A stretch of DNA of 64,000 nucleotides from JALZVT01 sp964634815 (GTDB taxonomy: Bacteria; Pseudomonadota; Gammaproteobacteria; Pseudomonadales; Azotimanducaceae), in NCBI GenBank assembly GCA_964634815.1, contig CAZWMD010000002.1:124001-188000 (forward strand), in the 5' to 3' direction. This document shows, piece by piece, positions 27,008-35,497 of the stretch (the stretch's first letter is position 1; the number at the start of each line of letters is the position of its first letter). Position numbers and translations under genes: made by a program. The notes under the pieces are model-generated. The model did no database searches. It was not told where the DNA came from and saw only the letters and a program-made list of their open reading frames with translations.

Positions 27008-27042
27008 GTCTCTCGAATCGATGGGTCATGGGTTCGAGAGAC
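27008..27042 (-). promoter_or_regulatory. Perfect hairpin in the leader of the TonB-dependent receptor gene
   Basis: GTCTCTCGAA (27008-27017) and TTCGAGAGAC (27033-27042) are exact reverse complements with a 15-base loop, about 57 bp before the receptor start. A shorter GGGTC/GACCC pairing overlaps it, so two mutually exclusive structures are possible. It could be an operator, an sRNA target or an attenuator. The rest of the 274-bp gap (26952-27225) also contains a weaker GCCCC/GGGGC hairpin (27153-27170) near the end of the preceding crotonase transcript. Confidence 0.4.
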
Positions 27043-27225
27043 CCGCTTTTCGTCGCCCGGGTAGGTGCAACGTTTAATAGCTCCGAAACCTCATTCTACA
27101 TAATTTCTCCATATTATCTTCATAAAGTTTTTGGTATTCGTTCCAATTTCCCGCCCCTAAAAATGGGGGCTTCCAACTATTTCGCAGCCAATAAGCAGAC
27201 TAAATCCAGTTTTTTACGTTACAAA

Positions 27226-28026
27226 TCACTGCCCTTTGAATTCTGGTGACCGCCTTTGGGCGAACGCCTTGAAGCCTTCCCGCACATCCTCAGACTTCAG
27301 CAACATCAATTGGGCCCCCCACTCGTATTCTGCAAAGTCCGCCGCGCTCATCTCGTTGGAACGCAGCATCATGCGCCGGACAAGGGTGTAGGCCAGCGGT
27401 GGACCGTCGGCAATCATCTGGGCATAGGCCTGAGCCTCGTTTGACAAGTTGTCATCAGAAAATACCTTGTTGGCCAGGCCAATCTGCAGGGCACTTTGGG
27501 CATCCAGCAGCTCGCCGCTGTACATCATTTCCATGGCCCGTCCGTAACCCACCAGTTTGGGCAGCCAGTAACTCACGCCATAATCAGAGGCCAACCCGCG
27601 CTTGATAAAGATGGATCCCAAACGGGCCGACTCGCCTAATAACCGAATATCACAACAGGCGGCAATGCCAAACCCAGCGCCAACAGCCGGTCCGTTGACA
27701 GCGGCAATAATCGGCACCTCACAGTTTGCAAAGGCTTCGACAGTTTGTGCCGAGGTACCGCGCTGATCGAGCCGAGTCTTGCGCGACACCTCTGTGGTAC
27801 CGCCACTGCCCGGACCTCCGCCCACGACCGAGGCACCGGCACAAAACCCGCGACCGCTGCCGGTCAGCAACATCACTCGGATGGCGTCTTCGCTGTTCGC
27901 CCGTTCAATGGCGTCAAAAATGCCCTGGGTAACCCCTGGGCTCAACGCGTTCATTGTGTCGGGTTCGTTCAAAGTAACCCTAAACACCCCATTGTTCAGT
28001 TCCGTAAGTACCGATTCACTCATCAT
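27226..28026 (-). CDS. Enoyl-CoA hydratase/isomerase family protein, isomerase-like active site
   Basis: 266 residues from ATG 28026, preceded by GGGGAGCG; an upstream frame to 28047 is less likely. Crotonase marks: RVTLNEPDTMNALS, GSGRGFCAGASVVGGG (oxyanion hole), VNGPAVGAGFGIAACCDI. Both hydratase glutamates appear replaced (Gly at the Glu144-type site and Phe at the Glu164-type site), while LASDYGVSYWLPKLVG has an Asp in the place used by PaaG-type ring or double-bond isomerases. An isomerase role is therefore favoured over hydration. A Gly/Ser loop (GGGPGSGG) lies in the substrate region. It lies upstream of the receptor gene on the same strand. Confidence 0.85.
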   Translation of the reverse strand: MMSESVLTELNNGVFRVTLNEPDTMNALSPGVTQGIFDAIERANSEDAIRVMLLTGSGRGFCAGASVVGGGPGSGGTTEVSRKTRLDQRGTSAQTVEAFANCEVPIIAAVNGPAVGAGFGIAACCDIRLLGESARLGSIFIKRGLASDYGVSYWLPKLVGYGRAMEMMYSGELLDAQSALQIGLANKVFSDDNLSNEAQAYAQMIADGPPLAYTLVRRMMLRSNEMSAADFAEYEWGAQLMLLKSEDVREGFKAFAQRRSPEFKGQ

Positions 28027-28141
28027 TCGCTCCCCAGCTATCAACATGTTTAGTTACAAGCCCAAGTCTATAAGTCCTGATGTAATTTTTCTGCTTGAGA
28101 CACACAGCCAATCTCGCCCAGAAAGACGGCAGGCTCTGCTG

Positions 28142-28147
28142 TATAAT
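28142..28147 (+). promoter_or_regulatory. Perfect -10 element (TATAAT) before a hydrolase gene
   Basis: TATAAT lies 38 bp before the start of the metallo-beta-lactamase-fold gene at 28185 in the divergent intergenic region. No good TTGACA stands 16-18 bases upstream, so the promoter is only partly supported. Confidence 0.35.
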
Positions 28148-28184
28148 GGAGGGTTAACAACGATAAAGACTGAGACCGGAAAGA

Positions 28185-29327
28185 ATGAAACCGGCAGCAG
28201 GGAGTATTTTGCCAGTGACACAACCAGACCTGACCTACCCCTACGCCGACCATCCCGCCCCAGGCACAACCCGCGAAGTCGCTGAGGGCGTACGCTGGTT
28301 GACGATGCCAATGGGCGGCTCTCTGACCCACATCAATCTGTACCTGCTCGAAGACAGGGATGGCTGGTTTATCGTAGACACCGGGCTACCGCTTAAAGAA
28401 GTCGCTGATCTATGGGATCAGATTTGCGCGGACGAGCTCGGCGGTAAGCCTGTGAAAGGCGTGATCTGCACTCACATGCACCCGGACCATATTGGTCAAT
28501 CGAGCTATCTCACAGAAAAATTTCGCTGTCCTTTATACATGACTCAGGCTGAGTACTATCAGGCATGTTCGTTTTCCAACCGGGCCGGTTCTCATCACCA
28601 AAGCTGGCAAGGCGAGGAGTTTTACTTGCGCGCAGGCATGCCCGGAGACTATCTGGAACGCCTCAAGAAGATGTGGGAAGCGCGCAGCAACGATGGCTTC
28701 TCGATGCCCGCCATGCCCAGCGGCTACCAACGGTTAATGGATGGCAATAGCCTGCGTATCGGCGACAACATCTGGAAGGTAGTGGTGGGCGCCGGGCACT
28801 CACCAGAGCATGCTTGCCTGCACTGCGAAGAGCTGGGCGTCATGCTGTCCGGGGATCAGATACTGCCAATCATCACATCCAACGTCAGCGTCCATCCCAC
28901 AGAACCCAATGCGAACCCGCTTAAGTTCTGGATGGAGTCTCACGATCAGTTTTTGTCTACTCCAGACGAGACCTTTATTTTACCTGCCCACAATCTGCCT
29001 TTTTACGGCGTGCGAGCAAGGCTTCGCGAACTCATTGATCACCATGAGGACAGAATGCTTGCGATTGAAGAACACTGTGCAGAACGCCCTGCCACTGCGC
29101 GCGAACTCTTGCCCGTGTTGTTCGCGCGGGAACTGGATCCACGCCAGATGATGATGGCATTGGGAGAGGCGATTGCCCACACACACTTGCTTGTGCATCG
29201 CAATCGTCTGCAACGCAGTCTTGATGAGAACGGTGTGTTTCAGTTCACCTCAATAGACCCAACACTTGAGCGACGCGCAAGCCCGGACAAGCATGATCAA
29301 CCCTCAGACGGTCCAATACTGGTCTAG
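28185..29327 (+). CDS. MBL fold metallo-hydrolase
   Basis: 380 residues. The metal-binding motif CTHMHPDHIGQ (HxHxDH), then GAGHSPEHACLH, LSGDQILP and PAHNLPFYGV supply the zinc or iron ligands of a metallo-beta-lactamase-fold hydrolase; the C-terminal third (residues 270-350) is helical with a DHHEDRM segment as in lactamase-like LACTB2/glyoxalase II-type proteins. It hydrolyses a thioester, lactone or similar bond in the cytosol. GGAAAG precedes the ATG. Located between a crotonase and a FATP-type ligase, so an acyl-CoA or lactone substrate is plausible but unproven. Confidence 0.88.
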   Translation: MKPAAGSILPVTQPDLTYPYADHPAPGTTREVAEGVRWLTMPMGGSLTHINLYLLEDRDGWFIVDTGLPLKEVADLWDQICADELGGKPVKGVICTHMHPDHIGQSSYLTEKFRCPLYMTQAEYYQACSFSNRAGSHHQSWQGEEFYLRAGMPGDYLERLKKMWEARSNDGFSMPAMPSGYQRLMDGNSLRIGDNIWKVVVGAGHSPEHACLHCEELGVMLSGDQILPIITSNVSVHPTEPNANPLKFWMESHDQFLSTPDETFILPAHNLPFYGVRARLRELIDHHEDRMLAIEEHCAERPATARELLPVLFARELDPRQMMMALGEAIAHTHLLVHRNRLQRSLDENGVFQFTSIDPTLERRASPDKHDQPSDGPILV

Positions 29328-29388
29328 GTAAGCTCCGATTAAGCCTAAACCGAAAAAAAGCCGGGATCTCAGGACAGAGATCGCTCGC

Positions 29389-29634
29389 ATGAGCTATAAG
29401 ATTCTACTTTGGGGCAAGACCAAACTGCCTGCCGGAGTTCGTTCCCTGGCGGGGCTATTGCTGATGATCGGCGGTGTGTTTGGCTTTCTGCCAGTGCTTG
29501 GGTTTTGGATGTTTCCACTAGGGCTTGCGTTTATCGCGCTGGACATCCCACTAACGGCGCACAAAATCGACGAGTGGATGATTACCCTGAAAGCCCGGGC
29601 GACTCAGCCGGACGAATCGCAAGACAACCAGTAA
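29389..29634 (+). CDS. Small two-helix membrane protein
   Basis: 81 residues with two hydrophobic segments at about 17-33 and 35-53 separated by a tight FGFLPVLGFWM turn, followed by a charged tail (AHKIDEWMITLKARATQPDESQ in parts). The layout, LLLMIGGVFGFLPVLGFWMFPLGL, is seen in a conserved but uncharacterised family of small proteobacterial membrane proteins. Function unknown. It overlaps the 3' end of the convergent hydrolase gene by about 30 bp. Confidence 0.7.
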   Translation: MSYKILLWGKTKLPAGVRSLAGLLLMIGGVFGFLPVLGFWMFPLGLAFIALDIPLTAHKIDEWMITLKARATQPDESQDNQ

Positions 29635-30488
29635 CCTCCGGACTCAAGTGTTTTCACCTTGCCCGCTGTTGGCGTGGCAAAGTGGGTGCCAATCACCAAC
29701 ACCTCCGTCTCAGCGTATTTGGCCAAAAGCTGCTCGCGTGTGGCTTGTCCTTGAGCCTGGTCAAAATCAGCACTGCTGCACCAGTCGGTACGCGTCATCT
29801 GACAGGGGTGATGAATACAATCGCCCGTAATAAGAGCTTCTTCGCCATTTGAAGTGATGTGTACGCTTACATGGCCCGGTGTGTGTCCTGGCGTGGGTTC
29901 GAGAACGACTCCGGGACAAATCTCGTAGGTTTCCGGAACAAAATCCGCAAGGCCTGCCTCAACAACCGGCCGCACAGAATCGGCCAGGATTGGGCCGTAG
30001 GTGTCTTCGTCTTCATTGGCATCCCAGTAAGCCCACTCTTTCTCCGCCATAAGGTAGCGTGCGTTGGTAAACGTAGGAACCCACTCGCCATCGACGAGGC
30101 GGGTGTTCCAGCCCACATGATCGACGTGCAAATGGGTACACATCACTGCGTCAATAGACTCCGGCGGGTAGCCCGCTGCGGTCAAATCTTCCAGAAACGA
30201 GGTTTGTAGATTGTTCCAGGCTGGCATGTTGCGCTGTTTGTCATTACCAATACAGGTGTCTACGACAATCCGCATGCTGCCGGTATCGATAACCAACGCA
30301 TGCACGCTCATTATTAGCTTGCCCTCAGCGGTGGCAAAATGCGGCTGCATCCAGTCAATCGGGGCCACCTCGGCGGGCGTGGCATCCGGCAGAATAAATT
30401 TGCTGCCACCCGATATCTCGAGTTCCACGACCCGGGTGATCTTCATGCTACCCACCTGCCAGCTCTGTGTTTTTATCTGATCCGCCAT
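29604..30488 (-). CDS. MBL fold metallo-hydrolase (quorum-quenching lactonase/AidA-like group)
   Basis: 294 residues from ATG 30488, chosen because GGGGAGTGGGA lies before it (an earlier start at 30518 is open). MCTHLHVDHVGWNTR is the HxHxDH zinc motif; TPGHTPGHVSVHI, ITGDCIHHP and VIGTHFATP give the remaining ligands. The order and spacing resemble the lactonase/aryl-hydrolase-like branch of the family, without a signal peptide. Substrate unknown. Its 3' end overlaps the small membrane-protein gene, and it is divergent from the acyl-CoA synthetase gene. Confidence 0.88.
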   Translation of the reverse strand: MADQIKTQSWQVGSMKITRVVELEISGGSKFILPDATPAEVAPIDWMQPHFATAEGKLIMSVHALVIDTGSMRIVVDTCIGNDKQRNMPAWNNLQTSFLEDLTAAGYPPESIDAVMCTHLHVDHVGWNTRLVDGEWVPTFTNARYLMAEKEWAYWDANEDEDTYGPILADSVRPVVEAGLADFVPETYEICPGVVLEPTPGHTPGHVSVHITSNGEEALITGDCIHHPCQMTRTDWCSSADFDQAQGQATREQLLAKYAETEVLVIGTHFATPTAGKVKTLESGGYWLSCDSSG

Positions 30489-30674
30489 GAATCCCACTCC
30501 CCTCGATATTGATGACAACCCTTAACTGATCCTACGAAATATTTGCTCGCTTGGGGACATTTGGGCCAGCTATTTCTTTCCTGAGCAGGCGCTGCGCACC
30601 CAGTGCAGCCCCGGCCAGCAATATGCGCAGGAACTGGCTAAACTCGGGCAACCGAGATCCTTCGAGAACGCATC

Positions 30675-32483
30675 ATGGGCCTGATTGACACCCTTACTAC
30701 CCTGACCAAAATACCTATGCTCCTAAAGGTGAAGAAGGAGCTTGCGCTCAGGCCGCTGGAAACTCTGGACAGTCCGGCCACTCGAGTCGAGGATTTGGCG
30801 ACCAGGTTTCCGAATCACGACGCCATAATATTCGAGGGTGCTCGGCTGACATGGCACGAGCTCAACGCCCGGGCCAACCAATACGCTAGAGCACTTGAGG
30901 CACAAGGCATTGTCCGTGGTGACACCGTCAGCGTGCTTATGGAAAACAGGATCGAATTTCTCAGCACCCTGATCGCACTCAACAAGCTTGGCGCCATTGG
31001 TGCGTTGATTAATACCAATTTGCGGGGGCGTCCGCTGGTGCACTGCGTCACTGTCGCCAAATCAAAGATGTTTGTATTTGGCGGCGAGTTGGCTGCGGCT
31101 CTTGAAGAGACAAAGAGTGAGCTGCCACTGGAAGAAGGCAGGGACTACCTATACGTTAACGACGCCGCTAACGATTCAATTGCACCCAACTGGGCCCTGG
31201 ATCTCGACGCGCTTGCCAACGAACTACCCGAATCCAACCCGGACAGTACAGCAAGCAATAAGCTCGCAGACAATTCGTTGTACATCTATACCTCCGGCAC
31301 TACCGGCCTACCCAAAGCCGCTGTGCTTTCCAATCGGCGGCATCTAATGAGCTCCAGCATGGCTGCCAATGCAGGCTTCCTGTGCGATGAGAACGATGTG
31401 ATCTACGTCTGCCTGCCTCTATATCACGGGACCGGTCTGATGCTGGGCGTGGGTGCTGCCCTCATGTCAGGCGCAACCCTGGTTATTCGCCGAAAGTTCT
31501 CGGCCAGCAAATTTCTGCCCGATATTCGAGAACACAAGGTCACCTGCATGATTTATATCGGCGAGCTCTGCCGATACCTGATGAACACTGAACCCAAGAG
31601 TGACGACGCAGACACTACGCTTGCCAAAGTGATGGGTAATGGCCTGCGCCCGGATATCTGGCTCGACTTCAAGAAACGTTTTGGTCTGGAGCGAATATGC
31701 GAGTTCTACGGCGCAAGTGAAGGCAACGTCAGCTTCGCCAACATACTGAACAAAGATCTTACCGTTGGCATGACCTCACAAGAAGTTGCGCTTGTGAGGT
31801 ATGACATTGATGAAGATGAAGTGGTACGCGGCCCCACCGGATTTGCAGAGCGCAGCGCCGTCGGAGAACCAGGATTATTACTGGGAAAGATAACCGAAAA
31901 TACCGTGTTCGAGGGGTACACCGACTCTGAAGCTACAGAGTCAAAAGTGATGCGAGATGTCCTGGAGAAAGGTGACGCCTGGTTTAACTCAGGCGATCTG
32001 CTCAAAGAAGTCGACGTTGGCTATACGCTGGGTTACCCACACTACCAATTTGTTGATCGAATAGGCGACACATTTCGCTGGAAATCCGAGAACGTATCAA
32101 CGAATGAGGTAGGTGAAATTATAAACAGGCATCCCGGGATAAAAATCTGCAACGTGTATGGCGTGGAAGTACCAGGTGCAGACGGCAGAGCTGGCATGGC
32201 CGCAATCACTTTGGAAGCCAACGCCAAGTTTGACCCCAACGAATTGGCAACATTTGTCAATGCAGAGCTGCCACCTTTCGCTCGACCCGTGTTCATCCGG
32301 GTGCAACCAGACCTGGAAGTTACGGGCACGTTCAAGCTGCTAAAAACCGAGCTACGCAAGACTGGATACAACCCTGGTGCGACTAGTGATCCGTTGTACG
32401 TAATGAAGCCCCGAGCTTCAACTTACACCCTGCTGGATGCTGACTACTACCAGGTACTGAGCAGCGGCAATGCCGGTTACTAG
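30675..32483 (+). CDS. Long-chain acyl-CoA synthetase, FATP (SLC27)-like
   Basis: 602 residues. The AMP-binding P-loop is YIYTSGTTGLPKAAVLSN (203-220); YVCLPLYHGTGLMLG and EFYGASEGNVSFAN are further marks, and DRIGDTFRWKSENVSTNEV is the hinge typical of the fatty-acid transport protein/very-long-chain ligase group rather than FadD. It activates a long or very long carboxylic acid (also bile or steroid side chains in relatives) to its CoA thioester with ATP. An N-terminal amphipathic stretch may aid membrane association. It could feed the crotonases and thiolase found elsewhere in the window. Confidence 0.92.
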   Translation: MGLIDTLTTLTKIPMLLKVKKELALRPLETLDSPATRVEDLATRFPNHDAIIFEGARLTWHELNARANQYARALEAQGIVRGDTVSVLMENRIEFLSTLIALNKLGAIGALINTNLRGRPLVHCVTVAKSKMFVFGGELAAALEETKSELPLEEGRDYLYVNDAANDSIAPNWALDLDALANELPESNPDSTASNKLADNSLYIYTSGTTGLPKAAVLSNRRHLMSSSMAANAGFLCDENDVIYVCLPLYHGTGLMLGVGAALMSGATLVIRRKFSASKFLPDIREHKVTCMIYIGELCRYLMNTEPKSDDADTTLAKVMGNGLRPDIWLDFKKRFGLERICEFYGASEGNVSFANILNKDLTVGMTSQEVALVRYDIDEDEVVRGPTGFAERSAVGEPGLLLGKITENTVFEGYTDSEATESKVMRDVLEKGDAWFNSGDLLKEVDVGYTLGYPHYQFVDRIGDTFRWKSENVSTNEVGEIINRHPGIKICNVYGVEVPGADGRAGMAAITLEANAKFDPNELATFVNAELPPFARPVFIRVQPDLEVTGTFKLLKTELRKTGYNPGATSDPLYVMKPRASTYTLLDADYYQVLSSGNAGY

Positions 32484-32501
32484 TCAGCCAGCAAGTAAGG
32501 T

Positions 32502-33776
32502 CTAGCTATAGAGCTTGCGAGCCCACAGTGTAAGGCCTTCTGTCACGCTCAAAAAATGATCGCTATCGATGAAATTCAAATCTCTGTAGGTTGTTTTGAG
32601 GAAATCTCGGAGAGCGCGCGACTTGGCCATACCGCCGGTTAGGTACACATTGGTCGGTTTAATGCCGGCGGAAAGCACAGCCTCATCAACAAGCTCCTTG
32701 AGATGAAGCAGCAAGCGTTGAACAGAATCAACAAACTGCTGATTAGTCACTGCAATCAACAGGCCCTGCTCAAGATCATCAAGTGCAACCCCTGTCTGCT
32801 CTGCCTTGGACAGCTCGATCTTGGCAAGCTCTACCCCTCGCAGTAAACGATAAGTCGCTCGTTGCTCACAAACTTCCAAAAGTCGTTGAGTGCGCTCAAC
32901 ATTCACTGCTTCCCGGGAAAAAAATTCCAGTCTCTCCCGGGTGGCCGCACTGTAGAAACGCTGCTGAGCATTCACATCATTGGTTGCAACAGCGTCGACA
33001 TAATAACTATTAGGTACAGGCAAACCTGACTTCAGCAGATCACCAAAACCAAACTCTGGCATCACGGCATGCAATGCAAGAGCCTGATCATAGTCATTGC
33101 CTCCACGGCGCTCCCCACTATGACCTAACACATCCGCATCTCTATCGGTGCGCAAGGCGCGATCACCACCGACCCGCACAAAGGAACAATCGGTTGTGCC
33201 GCCGCCGATGTCTATGACCAAAATCGCTTCTTCGCGGCTCAGTCGGGCCTCGTATTCAAGTGCTGCGGCCATCGGCTCAAACAAAAAGGCAACTTCCCGA
33301 AAGCCCGCCATGCGCGCAGCCGAGTTAAGCATGGACAATGCCTGCTCATTGGCGTCCCGCCCCCCCAGGCCCTGGAAATTCACAGGTCGCCCAATAACAA
33401 CCGACTCAATCTCTTCGGCTTGAGACCGAACGTTGCCCATCATCGCAGCGATTACCGTCACAAACCGCTCACGGATCTCATCGGTCAGACCGGCCACACC
33501 CAGAAAGCTCTTGGGCGACTTCACAAAATACCCTTGAGTCGGGTCACTGAGATACTCAGCTAATGCCGCTTCACCAAACCTCAGAGCATTAAATTCTGCA
33601 CAGTCCAGCCGAAGCTGGTTGTCGGCATCCCTGGGCAGCTGCAGGGCCACACTTGGTGCGTGCAAGGTAGATGGAATAAGGGGCTGGCCATTTTCAAGCG
33701 CGACCAACTCGCAAGCCTGATCGCGCCAGATGCCCAGTGCACAGTGGGAGGTCCCATAGTCGAAACCTGCAAACAT
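32502..33776 (-). CDS. yegD: Hsp70 family protein, YegD-like
   Basis: 424 residues. It has actin-like ATPase elements: FAGFDYGTSHCALGI (phosphate 1), ILVIDIGGGTTDCSFV (phosphate 2) and NVYLTGGMAKSRALRDFL (adenosine), as in DnaK, but it ends after the ATPase domain and a short C-terminal extension, as in E. coli YegD. PVNFQGLGG and FEPMAAALEYE are also shared with that family. A nucleotide-dependent chaperone-like role is inferred; there is no canonical substrate-binding domain. It converges on the FATP gene with an 18-bp gap. Confidence 0.85.
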   Translation of the reverse strand: MFAGFDYGTSHCALGIWRDQACELVALENGQPLIPSTLHAPSVALQLPRDADNQLRLDCAEFNALRFGEAALAEYLSDPTQGYFVKSPKSFLGVAGLTDEIRERFVTVIAAMMGNVRSQAEEIESVVIGRPVNFQGLGGRDANEQALSMLNSAARMAGFREVAFLFEPMAAALEYEARLSREEAILVIDIGGGTTDCSFVRVGGDRALRTDRDADVLGHSGERRGGNDYDQALALHAVMPEFGFGDLLKSGLPVPNSYYVDAVATNDVNAQQRFYSAATRERLEFFSREAVNVERTQRLLEVCEQRATYRLLRGVELAKIELSKAEQTGVALDDLEQGLLIAVTNQQFVDSVQRLLLHLKELVDEAVLSAGIKPTNVYLTGGMAKSRALRDFLKTTYRDLNFIDSDHFLSVTEGLTLWARKLYS

Positions 33777-33847
33777 AGGCCGCTCCAGAAACGGCTGGGC
33801 ATTGTACTCAACTCAATCCGGAAGGAAACCCTGAGGATCAGCTCCCC

Positions 33848-34270
33848 CTAGCGATACCGGATCAGATAGCGGCTATTCGGCACAACGTAGGCGTAGCCCC
33901 GTGAGTTAACACACTGTCTACCGCCAACCAGCGCATGGCGGTTGTTCCAGTAGCTCCACCGAGATACTCGTCGGCAATTGCCCCCGTAATTGAGGCGCGA
34001 GGAACTGCGACGGTAGCGGTTGTTCAGATGCCCCCGATTACTTCGAAAGTTGCGATTCGAGCGATGAAAACGCGACGAATAGCGCGACGAACGATGCCCG
34101 TAGGTTGCCTGTACCAGGCCGCCGTTTACCGCATCAAAGCCATAGGACACATCGTCCGCCGCAGCACCAGGTGCTACCAACAAACCCAGGCTAAGGGACA
34201 ACGACAGACCCATCACTTTGAGAAGGGGTGCTGAACTATGAGTGTTGACAATACTTTTTAAAGAAACCAT
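33848..34270 (-). CDS. Small secreted Arg/Ser/Tyr-rich protein
   Basis: 140 residues. A signal peptide (LLKVMGLSLSLSLGLLVAPGAAA) is followed by a very basic, Arg/Ser/Asn/Tyr-rich region (HRSSRYSSRFHRSNRNFRSN in part) and a C-terminal part with two Cys that could form a disulfide (NCRRVSRWSYW and GRQCVNSRGYAYVVP). It is probably periplasmic or cell-surface and could bind anionic polymers. I do not recognise a family. GGAGACGCGC lies just before the ATG. It is a separate transcription unit between the chaperone and an LLM gene. Confidence 0.6.
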   Translation of the reverse strand: MVSLKSIVNTHSSAPLLKVMGLSLSLSLGLLVAPGAAADDVSYGFDAVNGGLVQATYGHRSSRYSSRFHRSNRNFRSNRGHLNNRYRRSSSRLNYGGNCRRVSRWSYWNNRHALVGGRQCVNSRGYAYVVPNSRYLIRYR

Positions 34271-34342
34271 AAGCGCGTCTCCTGCGGGTATGGTTAACCA
34301 CTCTACAGCTCATCGATGAATCGCTACTGAATAGCAGTACGT

Positions 34343-35254
34343 TTAGCTCTTGTTCAGGTCTGCGCTCAGGTCGGCGTTCGCCAAACAACGGTGCGCAAGC
34401 GCCGCAAACTTGTCTAACATTGGCAGGAGCGTGTCAGCGTCAGCAGACGGCAGGCCAAGCAACTGTCGGTGAAAACCGAGTTCTTGCATTGACTCTAGTA
34501 CAGCTTGTTTGCCGGGAACTCCAAAAATACTGAACTCAGGGCTACCTGCCCGCCCTCGTTTTTGCCAGCATTGCTCAACCCTGGCTATGCCCGCCGCATA
34601 GTCGAGCGCTCCCTGAACTTGTTGGGCTGCTCGTGCGCGATCCTGATAGATTGGCATCCAGCCGTCTGCGTACTGGGCTACACGATCATAGGTCCATTTG
34701 GAGGAGGCACCGAGCAACATTTTTGGGCCGCCAGGCTGTCTGGGTTTTGGATAGCTGAAGACCTCTTCAAAATTCACGTACTTGCCTTCGAAAGAGGCTT
34801 TGTCTTGCGACCATAATGCACGCATGGCAAGCGCTCGTTCGCGCAGCACGGCCCAGCGCTGCGGGTAAGGCGTACCGTGGTTGGTCATCTCTTCGACATT
34901 CCAACCCGCGCCAACGCCCAGCACTACCCGACCGGCAGAAATCTCATCCAGACTTGCAATCGTTTTTGCCAACACCAGAGGATCATGCTGGGTAAGAAGT
35001 GTGACTCCCGTGCCCAGTTTCAGATCTTTGGTAACCATCGCGGCCGCGCAAAGAGCGACGTAAGGATCCAGCGTGTGGTAATACTGCTTGGGCAAATCAG
35101 TCCCGCCGGGCCAGGGTGTTTTCCGGCTGGCCGGGATGTGCGTGTGCTCACAAACAAATAGCGACTCAAATCCTCGCTCTTCGACCGCTCGCGCCAGAGC
35201 ATCAATGGGCATGCAATAACTTGTGGGAAAAATAAGTACGCCGAACTTTGACAC
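34343..35254 (-). CDS. LLM class F420-dependent oxidoreductase (TIGR03619-like)
   Basis: 303 residues. It starts at GTG (35254) with FGVLIFPTSYCMPIDALARA, then EERGFESLFVCEHTHIPASR, LKLGTGVTLLTQHDPLVLAKTIA, VVLGVGAGWNVEEMTNHG and DRVAQYADGWMPIYQDRARA. The HTHIPASR and GVGAGWNVEEMxNHG pieces mark the TIGR03619-type F420-dependent LLM subfamily. It likely performs F420-dependent hydride transfer on an unknown substrate. It stands alone, divergent from the hybrid histidine kinase. Confidence 0.86.
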   Translation of the reverse strand: MSKFGVLIFPTSYCMPIDALARAVEERGFESLFVCEHTHIPASRKTPWPGGTDLPKQYYHTLDPYVALCAAAMVTKDLKLGTGVTLLTQHDPLVLAKTIASLDEISAGRVVLGVGAGWNVEEMTNHGTPYPQRWAVLRERALAMRALWSQDKASFEGKYVNFEEVFSYPKPRQPGGPKMLLGASSKWTYDRVAQYADGWMPIYQDRARAAQQVQGALDYAAGIARVEQCWQKRGRAGSPEFSIFGVPGKQAVLESMQELGFHRQLLGLPSADADTLLPMLDKFAALAHRCLANADLSADLNKS

Positions 35255-35497
35255 TGTGACTGATCCTGATTTGCCAGTGAGCTACATCCGAGACTGTACC
35301 TCTTAGTTAAAAAACATCCAATTTCAGGCCATCATTGGTTATGCTGCGCCAAGTTTACCGGGTGCACTTCCATGCAGCTGTATTGGATTCGGTTTATACA
35401 TTGGCAAGGACGATCTTTGGGATACCTGCAAGCCAGGTCCAGTCTCGAGCGACTCAGCCCACCCAAACGAACGAATCGGCGTGCTGCGAGATCCAGC

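Noticed and set aside
27153..27170. GCCCC/GGGGC hairpin as a terminator after the crotonase
   Set aside because: No T-run follows on the minus strand and the stem is only five base pairs, so it is at best weak.
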